From Ilumatobacteraceae bacterium (lineage in GTDB: Bacteria; Actinomycetota; Acidimicrobiia; Acidimicrobiales; Ilumatobacteraceae): DNA of 20,288 bases. The stretch covers positions 1-20,288 of the forward strand of contig JAOBWK010000076.1 of NCBI GenBank assembly GCA_025463305.1, in the 5' to 3' direction. The translations under genes and the position numbers were made by a program. Below the pieces are notes generated by a model that was not told where the DNA came from, did no database searches, and was given only the letters and a program-made list of their open reading frames with translations. The stretch's first letter is position 1, and every line of letters starts with the position of its first letter. Shown here in pieces: positions 1 through 7,215 of the stretch.

Positions 1-1
1 G

Positions 2-1345
2 GACTATCAGCGAGCGGTCGAGCTGTTCGTCGCCGCTGGCGCCACCGCCGAGGGAGAACGGGTGCGCTTCCCGGCAGGGATGTGCCGCAGCATCATCCAG
101 GCCAGCGCGCCGCGTCAGTACACCCAGCACGGCCGCAACGCTGCCCGCAACGTCGAGATCGGTGGCATGAACACCGTCTTCGCCCCGAACTACGGCTCGC
201 CGTTCGTTCGCGACCTCGACGGTGGCCGCCGGTACGCAACGCTGGCCGACTTCGAGAACATCGTCAAGCTCGCGTACTCGTCGCCGTACATCCATCACAG
301 CGGCGGCACCGTCTGCGAGCCCGTCGACATTCCCGTCAACAAGCGCCACCTCGACATGGTGTACACGCACCTCAAGTACAGCGACAAGCCGTTCATGGGT
401 TCGGTGACCGCGAAGAGCCGCGCCCAGGACAGCGTCGACCTGGCCCGGATCGGTTTCGGTGGCGACCTGCAGGACCGCACCGTGATGACCAGCCTGATCA
501 ACGCGTCGTCGCCGCTCGTGTGGGACGAGACGATGCTCGGCTCGGCCGACGTCTACGCCCAGAACAACCAGGCGTGCATCTTCACCCCGTTCATCCTCGC
601 CGGGGCGATGGCGCCCGTGACGGTGGCCGGCGTGTGCGCGCAGAGCCTGGCCGAGGCGATGGTCGGCATGACCTTCGCCCAGCTGGTGCGGCCGGGCGCG
701 CCGGTGATCCTCGGCTCGTTCGCCTCGTCGATGTCGATGCAGACCGGCGCCCCCACGTTCGGCACCCCGGAGCCGGCGTTGGTGCTCTACGTGATGTCGC
801 ACCTCGCCCGGCGGATGGGCGTTCCGTTCCGCTCCGGTGGCGGGTTGTGCGCGTCGAAGGTGGCCGATGCCCAGGCCGCGTACGAATCGGCGAACACGAT
901 GCAGCCCACCATCCTCGGCGGCGTCAACTTCGTGCTCCACGCCGCCGGCTGGCTCGAGGGCGGCCTCACGTTCGGCTACGAGAAGTTCATGCTCGACATC
1001 GACCAGCTCGGCGCCTGGCACACGTTCGTCAAGGGGGTCGACATGACCCCGAACGGCCAGGCCGTCGACGCGATCATCGGGAACGAGCCGGGCATGCACT
1101 ACCTCGGCACCGCGCACACCCTGGCGAACTTCGAGACCGCGTTCTACCGCAGCAACACGGCCGACAACAACAGCTACGAGCAGTGGCTCGAAGAGGGCTC
1201 CACCGATGCCGAGACCCGCGCCAACAAGCTCTACAAGAAGAGCCTGGCCGACTACGAGCCACCGGCGCTCGACGACGCGGTCGACGCCGAGATGCAGGAC
1301 TTCATCGCCCGCCGCAAGACCGAGATGCCCGACGAGATCGGCTGA
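2..1345 (+). CDS. MttB-family (trimethylamine/betaine-type) methyltransferase, 5'-truncated
   Basis: The frame is open from base 2, so the gene begins before the window. About 447 residues are visible; family members are usually near 480-520, so roughly 40-70 N-terminal residues are missing. Family features are the N-terminal GRNAARNVEIGG stretch, GTPEPALVLYV, the loop RSGGGLCASKVADAQAAYES, and AAGWLEGGLTFGYEKF near the C-terminus. Known relatives take a methyl group from trimethylamine (pyrrolysine enzymes) or from quaternary amines such as glycine betaine or carnitine (non-pyrrolysine enzymes), and pass it to a corrinoid protein. There is no in-frame TAG in the visible part, so this is a non-pyrrolysine member. 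The substrate is unknown. The FAD/GcvT fusion protein and ETF genes downstream suggest a methylated glycine or a related amine. No corrinoid protein lies in the window; it could be upstream. Confidence 0.88.
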   Translation, partial: DYQRAVELFVAAGATAEGERVRFPAGMCRSIIQASAPRQYTQHGRNAARNVEIGGMNTVFAPNYGSPFVRDLDGGRRYATLADFENIVKLAYSSPYIHHSGGTVCEPVDIPVNKRHLDMVYTHLKYSDKPFMGSVTAKSRAQDSVDLARIGFGGDLQDRTVMTSLINASSPLVWDETMLGSADVYAQNNQACIFTPFILAGAMAPVTVAGVCAQSLAEAMVGMTFAQLVRPGAPVILGSFASSMSMQTGAPTFGTPEPALVLYVMSHLARRMGVPFRSGGGLCASKVADAQAAYESANTMQPTILGGVNFVLHAAGWLEGGLTFGYEKFMLDIDQLGAWHTFVKGVDMTPNGQAVDAIIGNEPGMHYLGTAHTLANFETAFYRSNTADNNSYEQWLEEGSTDAETRANKLYKKSLADYEPPALDDAVDAEMQDFIARRKTEMPDEIG

Positions 1346-1349
1346 TTTG

Positions 1350-1378
1350 CCGGGCTGTCCGACGCTTTTCGGGCCCGG
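1350..1378 (+). terminator. Hairpin after mttB-like gene, possible attenuator or terminator
   Basis: CCGGGC (1350-1355) pairs with GCCCGG (1373-1378). Inside it, CCGA (1359-1362) pairs with TCGG (1369-1372) around a 6-nt loop, with a 3-nt bulge at 1356-1358. The 10-bp stem starts 4 nt after the stop codon. No T-run follows, so a simple intrinsic terminator is not certain; partial termination or mRNA stabilisation is equally possible. Confidence 0.4.
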
Positions 1379-1392
1379 TCCCTGTCATCATC

Positions 1393-1398
1393 TACACT
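1393..1398 (+). promoter_or_regulatory. Possible -10 element TACACT upstream of the FAD/GcvT gene
   Basis: TACACT matches the TAnnnT pattern and lies 55 nt before the GTG start of the FAD/GcvT fusion gene, just after the 1350-1378 hairpin. I see no good -35 at 16-18 nt upstream, so this is a weak call. If real, it would let the fusion gene and the etf genes be expressed apart from the mttB-like gene. Confidence 0.25.
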
Positions 1399-1439
1399 TA
1401 CCGTTCTGCGGAATCTTCCCGCACACCGGTTTCCCACCG

Positions 1440-1445
1440 AGAGGA
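1440..1445 (+). promoter_or_regulatory. Ribosome binding site AGAGGA for the FAD/GcvT gene
   Basis: AGAGGA sits 8 nt before GTG 1454. It supports this GTG as the start, because the Rossmann strand and GAGIVG follow at the expected distance. Confidence 0.7.
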
Positions 1446-1453
1446 TCTTCCAC

Positions 1454-3976
1454 GTGAGCAACACCCCGAGCAGCGACTTCCCCACGACCGCGAAAGTCGT
1501 GGTCATCGGTGCCGGCATCGTCGGCAACGGCGTGGTCGGGCACCTCGCCGAGCTCGGCTGGCGCGACATCGTCCAGATCGACAAGGGGCCGCTGCCCAAC
1601 CCCGGCGGCTCCACCGGCCACGCGTCGAACTTCATCTTCCCGGTCGATCACAACCGTGAGATGGCGGCGCTGAACCTCGACAGCCAGAAGCAGTACACCG
1701 AGATGGGCGTGAACACCGAGTGCGGCGGCATCGAGATCGCCCGCACCGACGAGCGGATGGAAGAGCTGCGCCGCCGGATGGTGTCGGCCAAGAACTGGGG
1801 CATCCCCGCGACGATGGTCACGCCGGCCGAGATCAAGGAGATGGTGCCGTTCATCAACGAGGAGATCCTCGTCGGTGGCTGCCACTTCCCGACGGTGTCG
1901 GTGGTCGACTCGCTGCGTGCCGGCACGATCTTCCGGGAGCGGGCCCAGGCGCTCGGCGCGCTGCAGACCTTTGCCAACGTCGAGGTCGAGGACCTTATCG
2001 TCGAGGACGGCAAGATCGTGGCCGTCGTCACCGACCGCGGCCGGATCGATGCCGAGTACGTCGTCATCTGCGTCGGAGTCTGGGCGCCGAAGCTGGCGGC
2101 GATGGCCGGTGCGTTCATCCCGCTGACGCCGGCCGTGCACCAGATGATCGACGTCGGCCCGATCCCGGTGCTGGAGGAGACGGGCAAGGAGCTCGGCTTC
2201 CCGATCATCCGCGACATGGACACCTTCTGCTACGAGCGCCAGAGCGCCGGCAGCATGGAGGTGGGCTCGTACGCCCACCGCCCGATCTTCATGAAGGCCG
2301 AGGAGATCCCCTCGATCAAGGATTCTCGCCTCTCGCCGACCGAGCTGCCGATCACGATGGACGACTTCGATCCCCAGCTCGAGCAGGCGCTCGAGCTGAT
2401 GCCCGAGATCCTCGGCACCGCCGAGATCAAGTACGCGATCAACGGCCTGCTCTCGCTCACCCCCGACGCCTTCCCGCTGATCGGCGAGATCCCCGAGGTG
2501 AAGAACCTCTGGTCGTGCTGTGCGGTGTGGATCAAGGAAGCGCCCGGCGCGGCGCGCATGCTCGCCGAGTGGATGACCCACGGCCAGCCCGAGGTGGACC
2601 CGCACCACAGCGACATCGCCCGGTTCTACGACTACGCCAAGAACGACTCGCACGTGCGGGCCCGCTGCGCCGAGCACTTCCAGAAGACGTACGGCATCGT
2701 CCACCCGCGTGAGCAGTGGGCCAGCGAGCGCGGCGTGCGCACCGCGCCGTACCACGATCGCACCGAGGCGCTCGGCGCCGTGTACTTCCTCGCCGGTGGC
2801 ATGGAGCGGCCGCACTGGTACGAATCCAACGCCGGCCTCGTCGAGAAGTACGGCGTCGAAGGCCGCGAGCACGAGTGGGATGCCCGCTGGTGGTCGCCGA
2901 TCATCAACGCCGAGCACCTCGCGCTGAAGGACAGCGTCGGCATGGTCGACCTCGCCCCGTTCGTGGTGTTCGAGTTCGACGGCCCCGGCGCCAAGGACTT
3001 CCTCCAGAAGATGGCCGTCAACAACGTCGATGTCGCCGTCGGCAAGAGCATCTACACGCCGCTGCTCGACGTGAACGGCGGCTTCCGCTCCGACCTCACG
3101 ATGCTGCGCATCGCCGAGAACACCTACCGGGTGATGACGGGCGCGTTCGACGGACCGCGCGACAAGTTCTGGTTCCAGCACAACCTGCCGACGGACGGTT
3201 CGGTGCACTTCCAGGACCTGACGTCGTCGTACGCCGTCATCGGCCTGTGGGGCCCCAACGCCCGCAAGGTGATGACCAAGCTCACCGAGGCCGATGTCTC
3301 CAACGAGGGCTTCCCGTACGGCACCACCCAGGAGGTCCTGTTCGGCAGCATCCCGGTGCGCCTGTTCCGCATCTCCTACGTCGGCGAGCTCGGCTGGGAG
3401 ATCTACGTCCAGACCGAATACGCACGGGCGGTGTGGGACAAGGTCGCCGCCGCCGGCGAGGAGTTCGGCATCGTGCCCGTCGGCGCCGGCGTGTACGGCA
3501 CCACCGGTCGCCTGGAGAAGGGCTACCGCCTGATGGGCAGCGAGCTCGACGGCGAGTACACCGTCGTCGAGGCCGGCCTGGCCCGTCCGAAGGTGAAGTC
3601 GGCCGACTTCATCGGCAAGGCCGCATACCTGAAGCACCGCGAGGAAGAGCCGGCCGCCATCCTGTGCACGCTCACCGTCGAGGACCACATGTCCGCCCGT
3701 GACGGCATCAAGCGCTTCATGGTCGGTGGCGAGACCATCACCACCCCCGACGGCAACCGCATCGTCGACCGCAAGGGCCGTGTCTCGGTGGCCACCACGA
3801 CCGGCAGCGGTCCGTCGTTCGGCAAGTACCTGATCCTCGCCTACCTCCCGCCGGAGCACGCCGTCGTCGGCACCGACCTGTGCGTGTTCTACATGAACGA
3901 GCTGTTCCCGGTGAAGGTCGGTGTCGTCGGCTCCACGCCGATCTTCGATCCCACCGATGCGCGGATGAAGAGCTGA
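1454..3976 (+). CDS. FAD-dependent oxidoreductase / GcvT fusion, dimethylglycine or sarcosine dehydrogenase family
   Basis: This 840-residue protein has the full length and order of the dimethylglycine/sarcosine dehydrogenase family. It has an N-terminal DAO-type FAD domain (GAGIVG at residues 19-24), a linker FAO domain, then GcvT and GcvT C-terminal domains (about 430-835). Such enzymes oxidise an N-methyl amine and hand the one-carbon unit to tetrahydrofolate bound in the GcvT half. His56 in STGHASN lies where relatives carry the His that binds FAD covalently, though the usual W-H-A-A-G context is changed. Asp547 in NGGFRSD matches the GcvT catalytic aspartate. The start GTG 1454 has a good ribosome site. 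The stop is 1 nt before etfB, which fits ETF as electron acceptor. The exact substrate (dimethylglycine, sarcosine or another methylamine) cannot be read from sequence. Confidence 0.88.
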   Translation: MSNTPSSDFPTTAKVVVIGAGIVGNGVVGHLAELGWRDIVQIDKGPLPNPGGSTGHASNFIFPVDHNREMAALNLDSQKQYTEMGVNTECGGIEIARTDERMEELRRRMVSAKNWGIPATMVTPAEIKEMVPFINEEILVGGCHFPTVSVVDSLRAGTIFRERAQALGALQTFANVEVEDLIVEDGKIVAVVTDRGRIDAEYVVICVGVWAPKLAAMAGAFIPLTPAVHQMIDVGPIPVLEETGKELGFPIIRDMDTFCYERQSAGSMEVGSYAHRPIFMKAEEIPSIKDSRLSPTELPITMDDFDPQLEQALELMPEILGTAEIKYAINGLLSLTPDAFPLIGEIPEVKNLWSCCAVWIKEAPGAARMLAEWMTHGQPEVDPHHSDIARFYDYAKNDSHVRARCAEHFQKTYGIVHPREQWASERGVRTAPYHDRTEALGAVYFLAGGMERPHWYESNAGLVEKYGVEGREHEWDARWWSPIINAEHLALKDSVGMVDLAPFVVFEFDGPGAKDFLQKMAVNNVDVAVGKSIYTPLLDVNGGFRSDLTMLRIAENTYRVMTGAFDGPRDKFWFQHNLPTDGSVHFQDLTSSYAVIGLWGPNARKVMTKLTEADVSNEGFPYGTTQEVLFGSIPVRLFRISYVGELGWEIYVQTEYARAVWDKVAAAGEEFGIVPVGAGVYGTTGRLEKGYRLMGSELDGEYTVVEAGLARPKVKSADFIGKAAYLKHREEEPAAILCTLTVEDHMSARDGIKRFMVGGETITTPDGNRIVDRKGRVSVATTTGSGPSFGKYLILAYLPPEHAVVGTDLCVFYMNELFPVKVGVVGSTPIFDPTDARMKS

Positions 3977-3977
3977 C

Positions 3978-4760
3978 ATGAGCCTGCGGATCCTCGTCTG
4001 CGTGAAGCGCGTCCCGGCGCCCGGCGCGCGCATCACCCTCACGGCCGACCACTCGGCCATCGACGTCAAGAACCTCGGGTTCACCACCTCCCCGCACGAG
4101 GAGTGCGCGGTGGAGGAAGCGATCCGCCTCGTCGAGCTGCACGGTGGTGAGGCCACCGTGCTCACACTCGGCGCCGCCGAGGCCGAGGAGCAGCTGCGCT
4201 ACGCGATCTCCGTCGGCGTCGTCAAGGCCGTGCACATCACCCATCCGTCGCTCGTCGGCGAGAGCGACTGGGATCCGCAGGCGACGGCGGCCGCGCTGGC
4301 CGACACCATCGCCTCGATCGAGGCAGCCGACGGCGCGTTCGATCTGATCCTGTTCGGAAACGAGAGCGCCGACGCCGGCGGCTTCCAGGTCGGCGTGCGC
4401 GTCGCCCGCAAGCTCGGCCGGCCCATCGTCAACGGGATCAAGTCCGTCACCGTTGGTGACACCGCCGTCACCGCCCAACGCGAGTCCACGTCGGGCTTCG
4501 AGGTCTACAACCTGCCGCTGCCGGCGGTGCTCGGCGTGAAGGAGGGCCTCAACCTGCCCCGCTACCCCACGCTCCCGGGCCGGCTGAAGAGCAAGAAGGC
4601 GCCGGTCGACGGGCACACCGTCGAGCCGGTGGCCGGTGGCCTGATCACCGAGTCGTTCGACAACGCCGCCGAGCTCGTGGTGCAGACCACCATGCTCGGC
4701 TCGGGCGAGGACGCCGCGCCCGCCATCGTCGACCTGATCGAACGGTTGGGCCTGCTGTGA
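3978..4760 (+). CDS. etfB: Electron transfer flavoprotein beta subunit
   Basis: At 260 residues this is the usual EtfB length. It opens with ILVCVKRVPAPG. FGNESADAGGFQVG at 126-139 matches the nucleotide-binding loop, and GVKEGLNLPRYPTLPGR at 186-202 is the EtfB signature. With EtfA it forms a cytoplasmic heterodimer that carries electrons from flavin dehydrogenases to ETF:quinone oxidoreductase; the beta subunit binds AMP in canonical ETFs. The ATG is 1 nt after the stop of the FAD/GcvT fusion gene and its end overlaps etfA, so all three are surely co-translated. The context suggests a dedicated ETF for the upstream amine dehydrogenase rather than for fatty acid oxidation. I cannot tell from sequence alone whether it could be a bifurcating type. 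Confidence 0.95.
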   Translation: MSLRILVCVKRVPAPGARITLTADHSAIDVKNLGFTTSPHEECAVEEAIRLVELHGGEATVLTLGAAEAEEQLRYAISVGVVKAVHITHPSLVGESDWDPQATAAALADTIASIEAADGAFDLILFGNESADAGGFQVGVRVARKLGRPIVNGIKSVTVGDTAVTAQRESTSGFEVYNLPLPAVLGVKEGLNLPRYPTLPGRLKSKKAPVDGHTVEPVAGGLITESFDNAAELVVQTTMLGSGEDAAPAIVDLIERLGLL

Positions 4761-5746
4761 CCGAGATCCTGGCTCTGTTCGAGCACGACCGCGGTGTCGC
4801 CGCGGAGACGTCGTTCCAGTCGCTCGGCCTCGCCCGAGCGCTGCTCGCCGCCGGCCTCGGCTCGTCGATCACCGCGGTGATCATCGGTGCGGAGGCCGAC
4901 CCGCTCGCCCACGACCTCGGCGCGTACGGCGCCTCCAGTGTCGTCCTGGTGCACCACGCCGAGCTCACCGACTACGCCCCGGAAGCGTGGGGTGAGGCGG
5001 TTGCCGAGCTCATCGCGACTCGCGGCCCCGCAGCCGTCGTGGCCACCGGCACCGACCGCGGCAACGAGGTGCTCGCGTACGCATCGGCCATCGCCGATCT
5101 GCCGTTCGCCGCGAACGTCACCGAGATCCGCTCGGCCGCCGAGGCCAGCCTCGAGCTCACGCGCGTCCGTTGGGGTGGCAGCCTGCTCGAGCAGTCCAGG
5201 CTCGTCGCCGCGGCCTACGTGCTGTCCGGCGCGGCTCACGTGTTCGACGGCGAGCCGTCGCCCGACCACATCGGCGCCACCGCCACCGTCGAGATCGTCG
5301 ACGCGACGCTGCCGGAGACGGCGGCGCGCACGCGCATCACCGACCGAGTCACGCTGTCGTCGGGCATCACGCTCACCACGGCAGCGGTCGTCGTCAGCGG
5401 CGGTCGCGGTGTCGGCTCGGCCGAGGGCTTCGCGCCGCTCGTCGAGCTCGCCGATCTGCTCGGTGGCGCCGTCGGCTGCAGCCGCGTCGTCACCAACAAC
5501 GGCTGGCGCCCGCACAGCGATCAGGTCGGCCAGACCGGCAAGCGCATCGCCCCCGAGCTGTACATCGCATGCGGCATCTCCGGAGCGATCCAGCACTGGG
5601 TGGGGATGATGGCGAGCAAGCACGTGCTCGCGATCAACACCGACGGCGAGGCGAACATGGTCGGCAAGGCCGAGTACGCCGTCATCGGTGACCTCCACAA
5701 GATCCTCCCCGCCGTCAGCGCCGAGATCCGCAGACGCCGCGCCTGA
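4757..5746 (+). CDS. etfA: Electron transfer flavoprotein alpha subunit
   Basis: This 329-residue EtfA partners the etfB product. The N-terminal half is the ETF alpha/beta domain. The C-terminal half is the FAD-binding domain, with SGGRGVG, a conserved S-R, QVGQTGK (256-262), APELYIACGISGAIQH (265-280) and a late INTD motif. The GTG start overlaps the etfB stop by 4 nt (GTGA), a normal sign of translational coupling. EtfA holds the redox FAD and docks on the partner dehydrogenase. After its stop there is a 100-nt gap before the next gene, with no strong hairpin seen, so this is the likely end of the one-carbon operon. Confidence 0.95.
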   Translation: MTEILALFEHDRGVAAETSFQSLGLARALLAAGLGSSITAVIIGAEADPLAHDLGAYGASSVVLVHHAELTDYAPEAWGEAVAELIATRGPAAVVATGTDRGNEVLAYASAIADLPFAANVTEIRSAAEASLELTRVRWGGSLLEQSRLVAAAYVLSGAAHVFDGEPSPDHIGATATVEIVDATLPETAARTRITDRVTLSSGITLTTAAVVVSGGRGVGSAEGFAPLVELADLLGGAVGCSRVVTNNGWRPHSDQVGQTGKRIAPELYIACGISGAIQHWVGMMASKHVLAINTDGEANMVGKAEYAVIGDLHKILPAVSAEIRRRRA

Positions 5747-5790
5747 CCCCGTCGTTCCGCGAAGGTCCTTGCCCGGCAGAGCGCACATCC

Positions 5791-5810
5791 TCCTGCAAAC
5801 TCCTGCAAGC
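5791..5810 (+). repeat. Tandem decamer TCCTGCAAAC / TCCTGCAAGC
   Basis: Two 10-bp units that differ at one base follow each other directly in the gap between etfA and the ankyrin gene. A third, partial GCAAGC follows at 5811-5816. A 10-bp period puts both on one face of the helix, so a protein-binding role is possible, but there is no further support. Confidence 0.35.
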
Positions 5811-5833
5811 GCAAGCGCCCTCGGCGGGATCGG

Positions 5834-5839
5834 TATCCT
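5834..5839 (+). promoter_or_regulatory. -10 element TATCCT for a probable leaderless transcript
   Basis: TATCCT ends 7 nt before GTG 5847, the spacing seen for leaderless actinobacterial mRNAs, where transcription starts at the start codon. No ribosome binding site precedes this GTG. No clear -35 is seen, which is common in this class. Confidence 0.4.
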
Positions 5840-5846
5840 CACGCGG

Positions 5847-6422
5847 GTGGCGTCGAAGACGGCTCTGCTGCGTCACGTGCGCGACCTCGATGTGGTCGCG
5901 GTGCGGGCCACCCTGGACATCTCGCCGGGCCTGATCGGCTGGCGGGACGAGCGCGGTCGGAACCTGCTCCACGTCTGCTGCGGCATCGGCGTCTCCGCCG
6001 ACACCACTCGATCTCGATCGACAGCTGCGATCGACATCGCCGAGACGTTGCTCGCCCGTGGCATCGACATCGATGAACCGGCGTTCACCGAGGACGACGG
6101 TCGATGGCGAGCGACTCCGCTCTGGTACGCCATCGCCCGAGCCCGCAACCTGGGTCTGGCCACACGCCTGCTCGACATCGGGTGCGATCCGAACCACGCG
6201 CTCTGGGCAGCGGCGTTCAACGACGACCTCGCGGCGATCGATCTGCTCATCGCCCACGGCGCCGACATCGATCCCGTGACCGAGGACGAGACGCCGTTCC
6301 TCGGCGCGATCAAGACCAGCCGCTACCGCGCTGCATGGCTGCTGGCGTCACGCGGCGCGAACGTCGACTTCGCCGATTCGACCGGCGACCCGGCACTGCG
6401 CGCCATGGCCGAGAAGATCTGA
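5847..6422 (+). CDS. Ankyrin-repeat protein
   Basis: A 191-residue protein built of about four ankyrin repeats. Recognisable pieces are RGRNLLHVCC, ATPLWYAIARARN, LGLATRLLDIGCDPN, AIDLLIAHGADIDPVTEDETPFLGAI and LLASRGANVDFAD. There is no signal peptide or membrane segment, so it should be a soluble cytoplasmic protein-binding scaffold; the partner is unknown. The frame is open further left to a GTG inside etfA (5688). I chose GTG 5847 because the repeats begin soon after it and a -10-like TATCCT lies 7 nt upstream, fitting a leaderless start. The next gene starts 50 nt downstream. Confidence 0.75.
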   Translation: MASKTALLRHVRDLDVVAVRATLDISPGLIGWRDERGRNLLHVCCGIGVSADTTRSRSTAAIDIAETLLARGIDIDEPAFTEDDGRWRATPLWYAIARARNLGLATRLLDIGCDPNHALWAAAFNDDLAAIDLLIAHGADIDPVTEDETPFLGAIKTSRYRAAWLLASRGANVDFADSTGDPALRAMAEKI

Positions 6423-6458
6423 CGCTGACCGATGAGCGATCTGGGGCACACTCGGCAC

Positions 6459-6464
6459 AGGAGG
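6459..6464 (+). promoter_or_regulatory. Consensus ribosome binding site AGGAGG
   Basis: A perfect AGGAGG lies 8 nt before ATG 6473. It decides the methyltransferase start: the frame is open far upstream, but that part is a shadow of the ankyrin gene. It is the strongest ribosome site in the window. Confidence 0.85.
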
Positions 6465-6472
6465 TTTGCCCC

Positions 6473-7201
6473 ATGGCCCAGAACATCTACGACGATCCGG
6501 ACTTCTTCGCCAACTACGCCCAGCTGCCACGATCGGTCGACGGTCTCGACGCCGCGGCCGAGTGGCCGCTGCTGCGCGCGATGCTGCCGCCGCTCGACGG
6601 AGCTCATGTCGTCGATCTCGGATGCGGCTACGGCTGGTTCTGCCGCTGGGCAGCAGAGGCCGGTGCCGCGTCCGTCGTCGGCCTCGACGTGTCGGCCAAG
6701 ATGCTCGAGCGCGCCGCAGCCGACACGGCGGACGCACGGATCACGTATCGGCGCGAGGACCTCGACGAGCTCGACCTGCCCGACGCGACGTACGACCTCG
6801 CCTACAGCTCGCTGACGCTCCACTACCTCACCGATCTCGGCCGCCTGTTCACCACCGTCCGGCGCAGCGTCGTCGACGGGGGAGCGTTCGTGTTCTCCGC
6901 GGAGCATCCGCTGTACACGGCCCCCAGTGCGCCGTCGTTCGTCGAGCACGAAGGACGCACGATCTGGGCGCTCGACGACTACTCGGTCGAGGGGCCGCGC
7001 ACCACCAGCTGGCTCGCCGACGGCGTCGTCAAGCAGCACCGCACGTTGGCCACGTACGTCAACGCGTTGGTCGATGCCGGCTTCGCCATCACCCGGATGG
7101 TCGAGTGGGCGCCGACCGAAGCGGACCTCGCCGGGCATCCCGACTGGGCGGTCGAGGTGCACCGTCCGCCGTTTCTGCTGATGGCCGCCCGAGCCGTCTG
7201 A
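6473..7201 (+). CDS. Class I SAM-dependent methyltransferase
   Basis: A 242-residue methyltransferase of the Methyltransf_11 type. Motif I, VVDLGCGYG at 46-54, binds SAM. The acidic residue that contacts the SAM ribose is Asp72 in GLDVS, and the post-motif region DLPDATYDLAYSSLTLHYL is typical. The whole Rossmann core is present, followed by a C-terminal part ending in RPPFLLMAARA. The substrate is unknown; nothing in the sequence separates a small-molecule from a protein or lipid target. The start is fixed by AGGAGG. The gene is 50 nt after the ankyrin gene and 14 nt before the hydrolase, all on the same strand, so one transcript is plausible, but the functions share no obvious pathway. Confidence 0.88.
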   Translation: MAQNIYDDPDFFANYAQLPRSVDGLDAAAEWPLLRAMLPPLDGAHVVDLGCGYGWFCRWAAEAGAASVVGLDVSAKMLERAAADTADARITYRREDLDELDLPDATYDLAYSSLTLHYLTDLGRLFTTVRRSVVDGGAFVFSAEHPLYTAPSAPSFVEHEGRTIWALDDYSVEGPRTTSWLADGVVKQHRTLATYVNALVDAGFAITRMVEWAPTEADLAGHPDWAVEVHRPPFLLMAARAV

Positions 7202-7215
7202 GCCAAGCTGCAGCG

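Noticed and set aside
2..1345. Pyrrolysine-containing MttB
   Set aside because: There is no in-frame TAG in the visible part of the gene, so it belongs with non-pyrrolysine homologues.
1388..4165. A 925-codon open frame on the minus strand opposite the FAD/GcvT fusion gene
   Set aside because: It is a shadow of the plus-strand gene in GC-rich DNA. The product is a low-complexity string rich in Arg, His, Asp, Val and Leu with no recognisable domain.
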